Source: Streptomyces sp. cf386
GTDB lineage: Bacteria; Actinomycetota; Actinomycetes; Streptomycetales; Streptomycetaceae
Assembly (NCBI RefSeq): GCF_900103585.1
Contig: NZ_FNHV01000001.1
Location: 141,326 to 205,325, forward strand
Direction: 5' to 3'
Length of the DNA: 64,000 nucleotides
Positions 52,733 to 62,001 of the stretch are shown here, in pieces. The notes under the pieces are model-generated. The model was not told the origin of the DNA. It did no database searches and saw only the letters and a list, made by a program, of their open reading frames with translations. Position 1 is the first letter of the stretch; every line of letters begins with the position of its first letter. The position numbers were made by a program, and so were the translations under genes.

Positions 52733-53596
52733 CTACTTCAGCAGCCTCGACATCCTCCGGTCCGCCAGTGGCTTGCCGCCCGTCTGGCAGGTCGGGCAGT
52801 ACTGGAGCGAGGAGTCGCTGAAGGACACCTCGCGGATGGTGTCGCCGCACACCGGGCACGGTTCGCCGGTGCGGCCGTGGACGCGCAGGCCGCTCTTCTT
52901 CTCGGCCTTCAGCCGCCCGGCCGCCACCCCGCGCGAACGCTCGACCGCCTCGGTGAGGGTCGTCCGCAGGGCCTCGTACAGCCTGGCCGTCTCCTCGGTT
53001 GTCAGTGACGACGCGAGCTTGAACGGGGACATCTTCGCCACATGCAGGATCTCGTCGCTGTAGGCGTTGCCGACCCCGGCGACGAGGCTCTGGTCGCGCA
53101 GGGCGCCCTTGAGCTGACGGCGCTCGTCCTTCAGCAGGGCCGCCAGACGCGCCTCGTCGAAGTCCTCGGCGAGCGGGTCGGGGCCCAGTCGGGCCACACC
53201 GGGGACCTGCTGCGGGTCCTGAACGAGGTAGACCGCGAGGCGCTTCTGCGTGCCCGCCTCCGTCAGGTCGAAGCCCGCGCCCGTCTCCAGGGCCACGCGC
53301 AGCGCGAGCGGGCCCTTGCCGGGGCGGGGCATACCGCTCGGGAGCCGGTCCTTCCAGTGCAGCCAGCCGGCCCGGGCCAGATGGGTCACCAGGTGGGGGC
53401 CGTCCGCCGTGGCGAGGTCGAGGAACTTGCCGTAGCGGTGCACGGCGGTGACCTCGTGGCCCTCGACGGCGGTGACCGGCGGGTCGTACGTCTTGAGGAC
53501 GCTGATCGCGACGGGCAGCACGCGGACGATCTCGTGGCCGACCAGGTTCTCGGTCAGGAAGTCCTTGAGCGCTTCGACCTCGGGGAGTTCCGGCAT
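52733..53596 (-). CDS. Fpg/Nei-family DNA glycosylase
   Basis: A 287-residue repair enzyme. MPELPEVEAL gives the Pro2 nucleophile and Glu3. The helix-two-turn-helix is near SLVAGVGNAYSDEILHVAKM, and the C-terminal zinc finger is CPVCGDTIREVSFSDSSLQY CPTC. It removes oxidised bases and nicks the strand. Zinc-finger sequence and overall length fit the actinobacterial MutM-like paralogues; lesion preference cannot be assigned. Confidence 0.92.
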   Translation of the reverse strand: MPELPEVEALKDFLTENLVGHEIVRVLPVAISVLKTYDPPVTAVEGHEVTAVHRYGKFLDLATADGPHLVTHLARAGWLHWKDRLPSGMPRPGKGPLALRVALETGAGFDLTEAGTQKRLAVYLVQDPQQVPGVARLGPDPLAEDFDEARLAALLKDERRQLKGALRDQSLVAGVGNAYSDEILHVAKMSPFKLASSLTTEETARLYEALRTTLTEAVERSRGVAAGRLKAEKKSGLRVHGRTGEPCPVCGDTIREVSFSDSSLQYCPTCQTGGKPLADRRMSRLLK

Positions 53597-53640
53597 AGGT
53601 CCAGAGTGCCACCCGGCACCGACAGTGCCAGGCGGCTCCC

Positions 53641-55734
53641 TCACCTGCCTGGGCGCTCCGGCGCCAGGAACTCGCACCACACCGCCTTGCCGCCGCCCCG
53701 CGCCTCCACGCCCCATACGTCGGTGAGCAGGTCGACGAGGAGCAGCCCGCGTCCGGAGACGCCGGACTCCCCGGCCTCCCGGCGGCGTGGCAGGGCACTG
53801 GAGGAGTCCTCGACCTCGACGCGCAGCCGGCGCTCCGAGCCGGTGAGGACGCGCAGGGTCACGACGGCGGATCCCTCGGTGTGCATCAGGGCGTTGGTGA
53901 TCAGCTCGTCGGCGACCAGTTCGATCTCGTCGGCCCGGTCCGCGGCACCCCAGGCGCGTACGGCGGCGCGGATCATGTGCCGGGCCGCGGTGAGGGCCTC
54001 GGGGTCGCCGGGGGCCACGTGCTGCTGGAGGCGGCCACCGGCCTGCGGGGCGTCCAGGACGCGGCGGCGCAGCAGGAGCAGGGCCACGTCGTCGTCGCCG
54101 CCGCGATCCTCGGCCACGTCGATGAGGCGGTCCGCGAGGTCCCGTACGTCCTTCGGGCCGGTGGCGATGAGCGCGGTGAGGGTCTGCATGCCGTCGTCCA
54201 GGTCGGCGCCGGGCTGTTCGACCAGACCGTCGGTGCACAGCAGCAGGGTGTGGTCGGAGTCCAACTCGATGGTGCCGACCGGGTATTCGAGCCGCCCGAA
54301 CTCCGCGGACAGCCCGAGCGGCAGCCCGCCCTCGACCGGGACGCGACGGCAGGCGCCGCTGGGCTCCCGGATCAGCGGGTCGATGTGGCCGGCGCGGACC
54401 ACCTGCATGACTCCGGTGGACAGGTCGGCCTCCGCGTACAGGCAGGTGGCGAAGCGGTCGGTGTCCAGCTCGTGCAGGAACACCGAGGCGCGGGCCATCA
54501 CCGTGGCCGGGGTGTGCCCCTCGGCGGCGTAGGCGCGCAGGACGATGCGGAGCTGGCCCATCACGGCGGCGGCGTGGGTGTCATGGCCCTGGACGTCCCC
54601 GATGACGGCGCCGACCCGGCCGCCGGGCAGCGGGATCAGGTCGTACCAGTCGCCGCCGATGTCCCGGCCGAGGGAGCCCGCGGCATTGCCGGCGCGGTAG
54701 CGGACGGCGACGTCGGCGCCCGGGACGCTGGGGATGGTGCGCGGCAGCATGGCCTGCTGGAGGCCGGTGGCGAGGTCCTTCTCCTGCTCGTAGAACATGG
54801 CCCGCTGCAGGCTCTGCGCGATGCTGCTGCCGAGGGCCACGAGCACGTTGCGGTCCTCGGTGGAGAAGCCGTCCCGGTCGCTGTAGAGCAGTCCGATGGC
54901 GCCGATCGGCCGGGCCTGGGCGATCAGTGGCAGATAGGCCGCGGCCGTGATGTTCAGGTCGGTGATGTGCGGCCAGAGGATCGGGTAGCTGTCGGCGAAC
55001 TCCTCCGGCGACTCGATGAACCGCGGGATGAGGGTCCGTACGACCTCGCTCATCGGGTACTGCTCGTCTATTCGGGTGACCAGGGTCCCGGGCACGAAGC
55101 TGCCGGCGGGGCCCTCGGCGACCAGCCGGATCCGGCCGGCCTCGACCAGGCCCATGACCAGGCTGGTGGCGCCGAGGTTGCTCAGGCCGTGGGTGTCCTT
55201 GAGGACGTCGATGACGTCCTGGACGGTGCGGGCGTGTGCGAGGGCGGCCGTGGTGAGCTGGACGACGTTGGTCTGCCGGCGGCGGGCCTCGTCCTCGGCG
55301 CTCTGCTCGCCCCGCTCCTCGCTCTCGGCGAGTTCGTCGGTGGCGTCGCGGACGATGCCGATGATGCGGCGCGGGCGGCCGGTCTCGTCGCGGCGGATGT
55401 AGCCCTGCGTGTGGGTCCAGCGCAGGGCGCCATCGCGGCAGCGGATGCGGAAGTAGACGCCGTAGTTCTCGCTGCCGTCCTTCATCGCCTTGGAGACGAG
55501 GCCGTCCAGCCGGTAGGCCTCGGGCGGCGGCACCCGGATCGCCAGGGTCGCGGGGTTTCCGTCGTATTCCTCCGGGCGCAGATCGAAGACCTCGTGGGCC
55601 TGGGCGTCCATGTGGAACACACCGGTGTCCAGGTCCCAGTCGAAGGTGCCCATGTGGTTGAGCGCCAGAATCGGGTCCGGGTGGGCGGGCCAGTCGTCCG
55701 GGAGAGACAGGGCGCTCGCTCCCCGATCAACCAT
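53641..55734 (-). CDS. PAS-GAF-SpoIIE phosphatase with C-terminal ATPase domain
   Basis: A 697-residue cytoplasmic signalling protein. A PAS domain (about 20-140, FDWDLDTGVFHMDAQAHEVF) is followed by GAF (about 160-325), the SpoIIE/PP2C phosphatase (about 340-560: GRDIGGDWYDLIPLPGGRVG, VIGDVQGHDTHAAAVMGQLR, LLCTDGLVEQ, DDDVALLLLRRR) and an HATPase_c anti-sigma-kinase domain (about 580-690: ADELITNALMHTEG, GRGLLLVDLLTDVWGVE). Such proteins combine the RsbU-like phosphatase and RsbW-like kinase of partner switches. No antagonist gene is adjacent. Confidence 0.92.
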   Translation of the reverse strand: MVDRGASALSLPDDWPAHPDPILALNHMGTFDWDLDTGVFHMDAQAHEVFDLRPEEYDGNPATLAIRVPPPEAYRLDGLVSKAMKDGSENYGVYFRIRCRDGALRWTHTQGYIRRDETGRPRRIIGIVRDATDELAESEERGEQSAEDEARRRQTNVVQLTTAALAHARTVQDVIDVLKDTHGLSNLGATSLVMGLVEAGRIRLVAEGPAGSFVPGTLVTRIDEQYPMSEVVRTLIPRFIESPEEFADSYPILWPHITDLNITAAAYLPLIAQARPIGAIGLLYSDRDGFSTEDRNVLVALGSSIAQSLQRAMFYEQEKDLATGLQQAMLPRTIPSVPGADVAVRYRAGNAAGSLGRDIGGDWYDLIPLPGGRVGAVIGDVQGHDTHAAAVMGQLRIVLRAYAAEGHTPATVMARASVFLHELDTDRFATCLYAEADLSTGVMQVVRAGHIDPLIREPSGACRRVPVEGGLPLGLSAEFGRLEYPVGTIELDSDHTLLLCTDGLVEQPGADLDDGMQTLTALIATGPKDVRDLADRLIDVAEDRGGDDDVALLLLRRRVLDAPQAGGRLQQHVAPGDPEALTAARHMIRAAVRAWGAADRADEIELVADELITNALMHTEGSAVVTLRVLTGSERRLRVEVEDSSSALPRRREAGESGVSGRGLLLVDLLTDVWGVEARGGGKAVWCEFLAPERPGR

Positions 55735-55824
55735 GGGGCCACCTTGCCAGGATTTGCCGGAATCTTCGACTGGGGCGACGGAACTGTTTCCGCTCGGCGC
55801 CCGGGATCTGTCCACCCGCGTCGG

Positions 55825-57210
55825 TCAGCCGTCGAAGACGTCGGTGGGGCTACCGAAGACGCTGTCGGTGGTCCGCGGCTCGTCGGGGATCAGCCCGCCG
55901 CCGTCGGGCAGGTCGGGGGATTCCGGGACGGTTTCGGGGCCGGTCTTCTCCGGGGAATCGAAGGTGGCCGGGGAGTCAGGGTTGGCCGGGGCGTCCGGTG
56001 AATCCGGAGCGTCCGGGGGCTTCGGAGCGTCCGGGGACTTCGGGGACGGCTTCGGTTCGGTCCCGGAGTCGGGGGCGCCGGGCTGCTCGGGCGACGCGGG
56101 TGCGCGGCCCGGATCGGTGGCCGGACGCGACGGGGTCACGGTGGCGGAGGGGCAGTCCGACGGGTCCGACGGGTCCGAGGGGTCTGACGGGTCTGACGGG
56201 TTCGAGGGGTTCGAGGGGTCCGACACGATCTCGGTCAGCGAGTCTTCGGTGGCGCCCGGTACGGCGGGGGCCTTCGCGGTCGCGCAGTCGGTCGGCGAAC
56301 CCTCCGGCGCGGTGCTCTCGCCGGGCGACACGCTGTCGCGGGGGTGCGGCGAATCCGGGTCCGGTGTAGGGGGCACCGGCTGCGGTCGCGGCAGGACATG
56401 GTCGCGGTCGTGCCCCCGATGGCCGGTCGGCCGCTCGATCCACGTGTTGTCGACCAGGTTGATGATCGTGATGTCGGTGATCACCTGGGTCGCCGGCGCC
56501 ACCACGACCACCCGGTCCGGCCGGTATCCGGACCAGGACCGACCACCGGTGCCCGGATCGCCCGCACTGCCCGGCAGGTCGGCGGCCGGGGCGAGCGGGT
56601 TGCCGCAGGCGCAGCGGACGCGGGGCACACCGTGGCTGTCGACGAGGACGGCGGTGCCCGCCTGCAGGACCGACTGGTAGGCGATCCCGCGGCCGTCGCG
56701 GAACCCGTGGTTGGTGACCCGGGTGTCCGCGCGCAGCACGACCGAGGTCAGCCCGCGCAGATAGCCGGGGATCGAGGCCCGGCGGATGCCGGACACCTCG
56801 GCGAAGACGCGCCCCCTGACCTGGTCGGAGGTGAGGTGGTCGATCTGCCGCCGGACGTCACAGCTGCCGGCTCCCCGGGTGCCTCCGTAGAGGCCGGGCG
56901 TGCCGCCGGACAGGTGCAGTGGGCCGGTCCGGCCCAACCGCGCAGGCTGCGGCGTCCGGGGGACCTGGGACGTGGCGGTCGTCGCGGTCACCGTGGAGCC
57001 CGTGAAGGGATCCGGCCCCTTGGCCACCGCGGGCTCAAGGAGGACTTCCCGGCCGGACGCCGTGCCCTTGTTCGCGCCCCCGACACAGCCGGAGAGGAGG
57101 AGTGCCGCCGAGAGCGCGCAGGGCGTGACGATGGCTCCGATGGATGTCAGCACCACGACCTCCCGCCTCTTCTCGGGCAGTTCGGCAACCATTGTCTGCT
57201 TCACTCGCAC
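55825..57210 (-). CDS. DUF6777-type lipoprotein with long Ser/Pro/Asp-rich tail
   Basis: A 461-residue protein. An N-terminal signal with lipobox (LSAALLLSGC, Cys near 42) leads to a globular part (about 85-255). This contains GLYGGTRGAGSCDVRRQIDH, LRADTRVTNHGFRDGRGIAY and RVRCACGNPLAPA, as in the DUF6777 lipoproteins of Streptomyces. A disordered tail (about 270-461) follows, with tandem SDP/SNP tripeptides and PDSPDAP-type repeats. The start may be GTG 57210 or ATG 57192. Function unknown. Confidence 0.75.
   Translation of the reverse strand: MRVKQTMVAELPEKRREVVVLTSIGAIVTPCALSAALLLSGCVGGANKGTASGREVLLEPAVAKGPDPFTGSTVTATTATSQVPRTPQPARLGRTGPLHLSGGTPGLYGGTRGAGSCDVRRQIDHLTSDQVRGRVFAEVSGIRRASIPGYLRGLTSVVLRADTRVTNHGFRDGRGIAYQSVLQAGTAVLVDSHGVPRVRCACGNPLAPAADLPGSAGDPGTGGRSWSGYRPDRVVVVAPATQVITDITIINLVDNTWIERPTGHRGHDRDHVLPRPQPVPPTPDPDSPHPRDSVSPGESTAPEGSPTDCATAKAPAVPGATEDSLTEIVSDPSNPSNPSDPSDPSDPSDPSDCPSATVTPSRPATDPGRAPASPEQPGAPDSGTEPKPSPKSPDAPKPPDAPDSPDAPANPDSPATFDSPEKTGPETVPESPDLPDGGGLIPDEPRTTDSVFGSPTDVFDG
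56156..56224. repeat. 9-base tandem repeat coding for SDP/SNP tripeptides
   Basis: Seven full units and a partial one (TCCGACGGG-type on the + strand), in frame with the DUF6777 gene; the count can vary without frameshift. Confidence 0.85.
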
Positions 57211-57305
57211 GGGTTACGCAAGCGGAGAGGTGGTATACGGAGAGTCACACGAATCTCGGCACGCCATGGGGCTCGGCGCGACAATGAGGAAGGGAGGGCA
57301 AGGCC

Positions 57306-58727
57306 GTGGACTGGTTCATCGCACCGGACTTCTGGACGAGCCGGCTGGTCTTCCAGCGGGCTCTGGCCGGCGTGTACCTCGTCGCCTTCCTGACGGCGGC
57401 CCTGCAGTTCCGGGCGCTGATGGGCGAGCGGGGCATGCTGCCCGTGCCGCGCTTCGTCGCGCAGGTGCCTTTCCGGGCCGCCCCGAGCCTGTTCCAACTC
57501 CACTACTCGGACCGGTTCTTCGCGGCCTGCGCCTGGTCGGGCTGCCTGGTGTCGGCGGCGCTGCTGGCCGGGCTGGACGCGGTGGTGCCCCTGTGGGGCT
57601 CGATGCTGCTGTGGCTGATTCCGTGGGCGCTGTACCTGTCGATCGTCAACGTCGGCCAGACCTGGTACTCGTTCGGCTGGGAGTCCCTGTTGCTGGAGGT
57701 CGGGTTCCTCGCCGTCTTCCTGGGCAACGACGAGGTGGCACCGCCGATCGTGGTGCTGTTCCTGCTGCGCTGGATCCTGTTCCGCGTCGAGTTCGGCGCG
57801 GGTCTGATCAAGATGCGCGGCGACGCCTGCTGGCGGAAGCTGACCTGCCTCGACCACCACCACGAGACCCAGCCGATGCCCGGTCCGCTGAGCTGGTTCT
57901 TCCACCACCTGCCGAAGCCCCTGCACCGCGTCGAGGTGGCCGCCAACCATGTCACCCAACTCGCCGTGCCGGTCCTGCTCTTCACCCCTCACCCGATCTC
58001 GACGGCCGCCGCCTCCCTGATGATCGTGACCCAGCTGTGGCTGGTCCTGTCGGGCAACTTCTCCTGGCTGAACTGGATCACCATCGTGCTGGCGCTGTCG
58101 GCGGTGAGGTTCCCGAGCGATCCGCCCGCCGTGGCGGACGCCCCGCTGTGGTACGAGGTCGTGGTCCTGGCGGTCGCCGCGCTGCTCCTGGTCCTGAGCT
58201 ACCATCCGGTCGCCAACATGATCTCCCGCCGCCAGATCATGAACCGCTCCTTCGACCCGCTCCATCTCGTCAACACCTACGGCGCCTTCGGCAGCGTCAG
58301 CAGGATCCGGTACGAGGTGGTCATCGAGGGCACCGCCGACGACGTACCGCGTGAGGACTCGGACTGGCGGGAGTACGAGTTCAAGGGCAAGCCGGGCGAT
58401 CCCCGGCGCTGGCCGCGCCAGTTCGCGCCCTATCATCTGCGGCTGGACTGGCTGATGTGGTTCGCCGCGCTGTCGCCCGCGTACGCGGGATCGTGGTTCG
58501 GCGCGCTGGTGGAACGGCTCCTGGAGAACGACCGCGACACGTTGAAGCTGCTGCGCCGCTCACCGTTCCCGTCCGACGAGCCGCCCCGCTACATCCGCGC
58601 CCGCCTCTTCCGCTACCGGTACACGACCTGGCGCGAGCTGCGGGAGACGGGCGCGTGCTGGGAGCGGGCGTATGTGCGGGAGTATCTGCCGCCGACCCGG
58701 TTGGCGGGGGTGGCCCAACGGTCGTGA
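57306..58727 (+). CDS. Lipase maturation factor family protein
   Basis: A 473-residue membrane protein of the LMF1-like family. About six hydrophobic segments lie in the first 300 residues. The conserved run QTWYSFGWESLLLEVGFLAV and RVEFGAGLIKMRGDACWRKL, CLDHHHETQPMPGPLSWFFH is diagnostic. The C-terminal domain has APYHLRLDWLMWFAALSP. In animals LMF1 helps fold lipases in the ER; the bacterial role is not known. The GTG start has AGGGAGGGC upstream. It is divergent from the DUF6777 lipoprotein gene and close to a cupin gene. Confidence 0.92.
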   Translation: MDWFIAPDFWTSRLVFQRALAGVYLVAFLTAALQFRALMGERGMLPVPRFVAQVPFRAAPSLFQLHYSDRFFAACAWSGCLVSAALLAGLDAVVPLWGSMLLWLIPWALYLSIVNVGQTWYSFGWESLLLEVGFLAVFLGNDEVAPPIVVLFLLRWILFRVEFGAGLIKMRGDACWRKLTCLDHHHETQPMPGPLSWFFHHLPKPLHRVEVAANHVTQLAVPVLLFTPHPISTAAASLMIVTQLWLVLSGNFSWLNWITIVLALSAVRFPSDPPAVADAPLWYEVVVLAVAALLLVLSYHPVANMISRRQIMNRSFDPLHLVNTYGAFGSVSRIRYEVVIEGTADDVPREDSDWREYEFKGKPGDPRRWPRQFAPYHLRLDWLMWFAALSPAYAGSWFGALVERLLENDRDTLKLLRRSPFPSDEPPRYIRARLFRYRYTTWRELRETGACWERAYVREYLPPTRLAGVAQRS

Positions 58728-58757
58728 GGGTCACTGCCCTCGCAGAAAGGAGTCGTC

Positions 58758-59147
58758 ATGGACCGTCAACAGGATCAGGTCAGGGTCGTCACTCCCCATG
58801 ACCGAACGCCGGGGCCCCGCACCCCGGGGATGGACCGGCAGCAGGCCTTCGCCACCGAGGGAACTTGGTCGGGATACGTCCGCACAGAGGCTGGGATGGT
58901 CTCCGGCTGGCACCACCACGGCGCCTGGGAATCGGTGATCTACGTCCTCACCGGCGCGCTGAGGATGGAGTTCGGCCCGGACGGCGCGGACACGGTGGAA
59001 GCCGGTCCCGGTGACTTCATCCACGTACCCAAGGGCGCCGTTCACCGGGAGAGCAACCCCACGGCGGAGGCCGCCGACATCATCGTCGTGCGAGCCGGCG
59101 CCGGTGGAGAATCGACCTTCAACGTCGACGGGCCGGAACGGTCCTGA
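58758..59147 (+). CDS. Cupin-domain protein
   Basis: A 129-residue single-cupin protein. Motif 1 is GWHHHGAWESVIYVLTGAL and motif 2 is EAGPGDFIHVPKGAVHRESN; together they give His/Glu ligands for a metal. The ATG at 58758 follows AAAGGAG. It starts 31 bases after the LMF gene and may be co-transcribed. It could be a dioxygenase, isomerase or small-ligand sensor; not resolvable here. Confidence 0.87.
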   Translation: MDRQQDQVRVVTPHDRTPGPRTPGMDRQQAFATEGTWSGYVRTEAGMVSGWHHHGAWESVIYVLTGALRMEFGPDGADTVEAGPGDFIHVPKGAVHRESNPTAEAADIIVVRAGAGGESTFNVDGPERS

Positions 59148-59157
59148 GCACGTAGTG

Positions 59158-59994
59158 TCACAGACCGTAGCAGCGGGCCGCCGTGCCCTCGAAGAGCTGT
59201 GTCTGCTCGGCGTCGGAAAGCGCGGCGGTCAACTGCTCCGCGGTACCGACCACTTGGCCGTAGGTGGCCGCCACCGTGCACACCGGCCAGTCCGACCCGA
59301 ACATCAACCGTTCCGGGCCGAAGGCGTCCAGCACCACGTCGGCGTAAGGACGCAGGTCGTCCACGGTCCAGGAGGCCAGGTCGGCCTCGGTGACCATGCC
59401 GGAGAGCTTGCAGACGGTGTTGGAGACGGCGGCCAGGGCACGGACCCCGGTCTCCCACGGTTCCCGTTCGCCGGAGGCGATGGGCGGTTTGCCCAGGTGG
59501 TCCAGGACGAAGGTGAGGTCGGGGTGGTCCGCGGCGGCCTTGACACAGGCCGGCAGCTGGTGCGGCAGTACGACCAGGTCGTAGACGAGCCCCGCCTCCG
59601 CCACGGCGGACAGTCCGCGCCGTACGTCCGCACGCAGCAGCCACTCCGGGTCGGGCTCGCCCTGCACCTGGTGGCGGATGCCCTTGAGGTACCGCCCGCC
59701 GGGCAGCTCCCGCAGCCGGGCCAGTTCCTCGGCGACGTCCGGTCGGGTGAGGTCGGTCCAGCCGACGACGCCCGCGATCAGGTCGTGCTCGGCGGCGAGG
59801 GCCAGGAACTCCGGGGTCTCCTCGGCGTCCGTGATCGTCTGGACGAGCACGGTCCGGTCGACTCCGGCGGCGTCGGCCTCGGGTGCGAGGTCGTCGACCG
59901 TGAAGTTCCGCCGGATCGGGCTGTCCTCGGTGATCCAGTCCTGGTCGCGCACCGACAGGTCCCAGACGTGATGGTGGGCGTCGACGAGCGTCAC
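59158..59994 (-). CDS. Amidohydrolase-2 lactonase, probable L-fuconolactonase
   Basis: A 278-residue TIM-barrel metal hydrolase. Metal-binding VDAHHHVWDL is at the N terminus; FVLDHLGKPPI, CKLSGMVTEA and RLMFGSDWPVC (catalytic Asp) follow. The COG3618 family includes L-fucono- and L-rhamnono-lactonases. It is the last gene of the leftward sugar operon, and its GTG start overlaps the mutarotase stop (GTGA). In context it opens the sugar lactone made by the dehydrogenase. An open extension to 60144 overlaps the mutarotase and is rejected. Confidence 0.88.
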   Translation of the reverse strand: MTLVDAHHHVWDLSVRDQDWITEDSPIRRNFTVDDLAPEADAAGVDRTVLVQTITDAEETPEFLALAAEHDLIAGVVGWTDLTRPDVAEELARLRELPGGRYLKGIRHQVQGEPDPEWLLRADVRRGLSAVAEAGLVYDLVVLPHQLPACVKAAADHPDLTFVLDHLGKPPIASGEREPWETGVRALAAVSNTVCKLSGMVTEADLASWTVDDLRPYADVVLDAFGPERLMFGSDWPVCTVAATYGQVVGTAEQLTAALSDAEQTQLFEGTAARCYGL

Positions 59995-60305
59995 GGCAAC
60001 TCCCACACGACGGGCAGCCCGGCGTCCGCGCCCTCGCCGGAGTAGTCGTGCACCACGTCGAGCAGCTCGGCCATGCGGGCCTGCCAGACGACGTTGACCG
60101 GCAGTTTCTCCAGTTCGGCGAGGAGGCGGCCGTAGTCCTCGCACTCCAGGACGTGGAAGAGGTCGGTGCCGCTGCGCCAGATGGTCCAGGACGTGGCCCC
60201 GGCGGCACGGATCGCGTCGGTGAGCTCGGCCGGCACCTCCCGGTGGGCGGCCTCGTACTCGGCGACGCGGTCCGCGCGGACCTTGGTGTGCAGGGCGACT
60301 CTCAT
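59991..60305 (-). CDS. L-rhamnose/L-fucose mutarotase (RhaM family)
   Basis: A 104-residue dimeric alpha-beta barrel protein. It has LHTKVRADRVAEYEAAHREV, TSWTIWRSGTDLFHVLECED and NVVWQARMAELLDV, close to RhaM/COG3254. It interconverts alpha and beta anomers so that the dehydrogenase receives the right form. Both its ends overlap neighbouring genes by four bases. The family name says rhamnose, but genes with FucD-type enzymes serve L-fucose. Confidence 0.9.
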   Translation of the reverse strand: MRVALHTKVRADRVAEYEAAHREVPAELTDAIRAAGATSWTIWRSGTDLFHVLECEDYGRLLAELEKLPVNVVWQARMAELLDVVHDYSGEGADAGLPVVWELP

Positions 60306-61249
60306 GACGGCTCCTCGGTGACCAGGAGTCCGGTGTCCCGCAGCTCCTGCCAGAAGGCGGCGGGTACCGGTGTGGCGAACTGATCGGCGCAGTCGTGGAC
60401 TTCGCCGGCCGAGCGGGCGCCCACCAGGACGCTCGTCACCGCCGGGTGTGCCGCGCAGAAGGCCAGGGCGGCGGCTCGCAGGGTGATGCCGTGACGCCGC
60501 GCGATCTCCTTCATGCGCAGGGCCTTGTCCAGCAACTCGCCCGGCGCCTGGACGTAGTTGTACGTCGCCCCCGGCTTGGGATCCGCGAGCAGTCCCGAGT
60601 TGAAGGCACCGCCGATCACCACGGAGACGCCTCGCTCCACGGCCGCGGGCAGCAGTTCGGTGAGCGCGCTCTGGTCGAGCAGCGTGTAGCGGCCCGCGCA
60701 CAGCACCACGTCTACGTCCGTGTCGCGGACGAAGCGGGTGAGCATCTCCGCCTGGTTCATGCCGGCGCCGATCGCGCCGACGACGCCCTCCGAGCGGAGC
60801 TTCTCCAGCGCTGGGTAGCCCTCCCGGAAGGCCTGCTCGGCGTGGTCGTCGGGGTCGTGGAGGTAGACGATGTCGACGCGGTCGAGGCCGAGCCGTTCCA
60901 GGCTGGCGTCCAGGGTGCGTCGGATGCCGTCCGCGGTGAAGTCCCAGACGCGGCGGTGCGTGGCGGGCACGGCGAAGCCGTTTCCGAGGTCGTCGCCGCC
61001 GTCGGTCTGTGGCTCCAGGCGGCGGCCCACCTTGGTGGAGACCGTGTACTCCTCGCGCGGGTGCTCGCGCAGGGCCGCACCGAGGCGGCGTTCGGACAGG
61101 CCGAGGCCGTAGTGGGGGGCGGTGTCGTAGTAGCGGATGCCGCGCTGCCAGGCGGCGGAGACCGCTTCGTGCGCCTGCTCGTCGGTGACCTCGGTGTAGA
61201 GGTTGGCGATGACGGCGGCTCCGAAGCCGAGTCCGTGGGGGGTGCTCAC
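60302..61249 (-). CDS. Aldo/keto reductase, probable L-fucose dehydrogenase
   Basis: A 315-residue AKR. The tetrad is visible: Asp and Tyr in YYDTAPHYGLGLSERRLG, Lys in TVSTKVGRRLE, and His in VYLHDPDDH. The D-threo-aldose/L-fucose dehydrogenase branch shares GLGFGAA...YYDTAPHYG and NYVQAPGELLDKALRMKEI. It would oxidise the 6-deoxysugar to its lactone with NAD(P). The GTG start overlaps the SDR stop. Confidence 0.88.
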   Translation of the reverse strand: MSTPHGLGFGAAVIANLYTEVTDEQAHEAVSAAWQRGIRYYDTAPHYGLGLSERRLGAALREHPREEYTVSTKVGRRLEPQTDGGDDLGNGFAVPATHRRVWDFTADGIRRTLDASLERLGLDRVDIVYLHDPDDHAEQAFREGYPALEKLRSEGVVGAIGAGMNQAEMLTRFVRDTDVDVVLCAGRYTLLDQSALTELLPAAVERGVSVVIGGAFNSGLLADPKPGATYNYVQAPGELLDKALRMKEIARRHGITLRAAALAFCAAHPAVTSVLVGARSAGEVHDCADQFATPVPAAFWQELRDTGLLVTEEPS

Positions 61250-62001
61250 TGACTCACCGGCCGCAGGCGCAGGCCCTGCATGCCGCCGTCCACGGCGAGG
61301 GCGGTGCCGGTCGTGGCCCCGGAGAGCGGGCTCGCCAAGTAGGCGATGGCGCCCGCGACTTCGGTGGCGGAGACGAGGCGGCCGGTGGGCTGACGGGCCT
61401 CCAGCGCGGCGCGTTCGGCGGCGGGATCGCCGGCCGCGTCGAGCAGGCGCCCGACCCAGGGGGTGTCCACGGTCCCCGGGTTGACGCAGTTGACGCGGAT
61501 GCCCTCGCGGACGTGGTCGGCCGCCATGGCGAGGGTGAGCGAGTACACGGCACCCTTGGTCGCGCTGTACAGCGCCCGCTGCGGCAGCCCGGCCGTGGCG
61601 GCGATGGAGCAGGTGTTGACGATCGCCGCGTTCGACGACTCGCGCAGATGGGGCAGCGCGGCCCGCGCGACGCGCACCATGCCGACGACGTTGACGTCCA
61701 TGACCCGGTGCCACTCGGCGTCGTCGTTGTCCTCGACGGTGCCTTGGGCGCCGATGCCGGCGTTGTTGATCACCACGTCCAGCCCGCCGAGGTCGGCGAC
61801 GGCGGCCGCCACGGCCTCCCGTACGGAGGCGTCGTCGGTGACGTCGGCCCGGTGGCCGAGCAGCGGCTTCTCGACCGTCGACGGATCGAGGTCGAGTACG
61901 GCGACGAGGGCGCCCCGCTCAGCCAGCAGCTCGGCGGTGGCCCGGCCGATCCCGGAGGCGCCGCCGGTCACCAGAGCCTTCAGGCCTTCGAAGTCGCTCA
62001 T
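61246..62001 (-). CDS. SDR dehydrogenase, probable 2-keto-3-deoxy-L-fuconate dehydrogenase
   Basis: A 251-residue classical SDR. It has [30 protein letters not shown] (Asp suggests NAD), VINNAGIG, and the Ser-Tyr-Lys site in [23 protein letters not shown]. It lies directly after FucD. In the Xanthomonas-type pathway this is the enzyme that oxidises the FucD product to the 2,4-diketo acid. It could alternatively be the sugar dehydrogenase itself. Confidence 0.85.
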   Translation of the reverse strand: MSDFEGLKALVTGGASGIGRATAELLAERGALVAVLDLDPSTVEKPLLGHRADVTDDASVREAVAAAVADLGGLDVVINNAGIGAQGTVEDNDDAEWHRVMDVNVVGMVRVARAALPHLRESSNAAIVNTCSIAATAGLPQRALYSATKGAVYSLTLAMAADHVREGIRVNCVNPGTVDTPWVGRLLDAAGDPAAERAALEARQPTGRLVSATEVAGAIAYLASPLSGATTGTALAVDGGMQGLRLRPVSQ

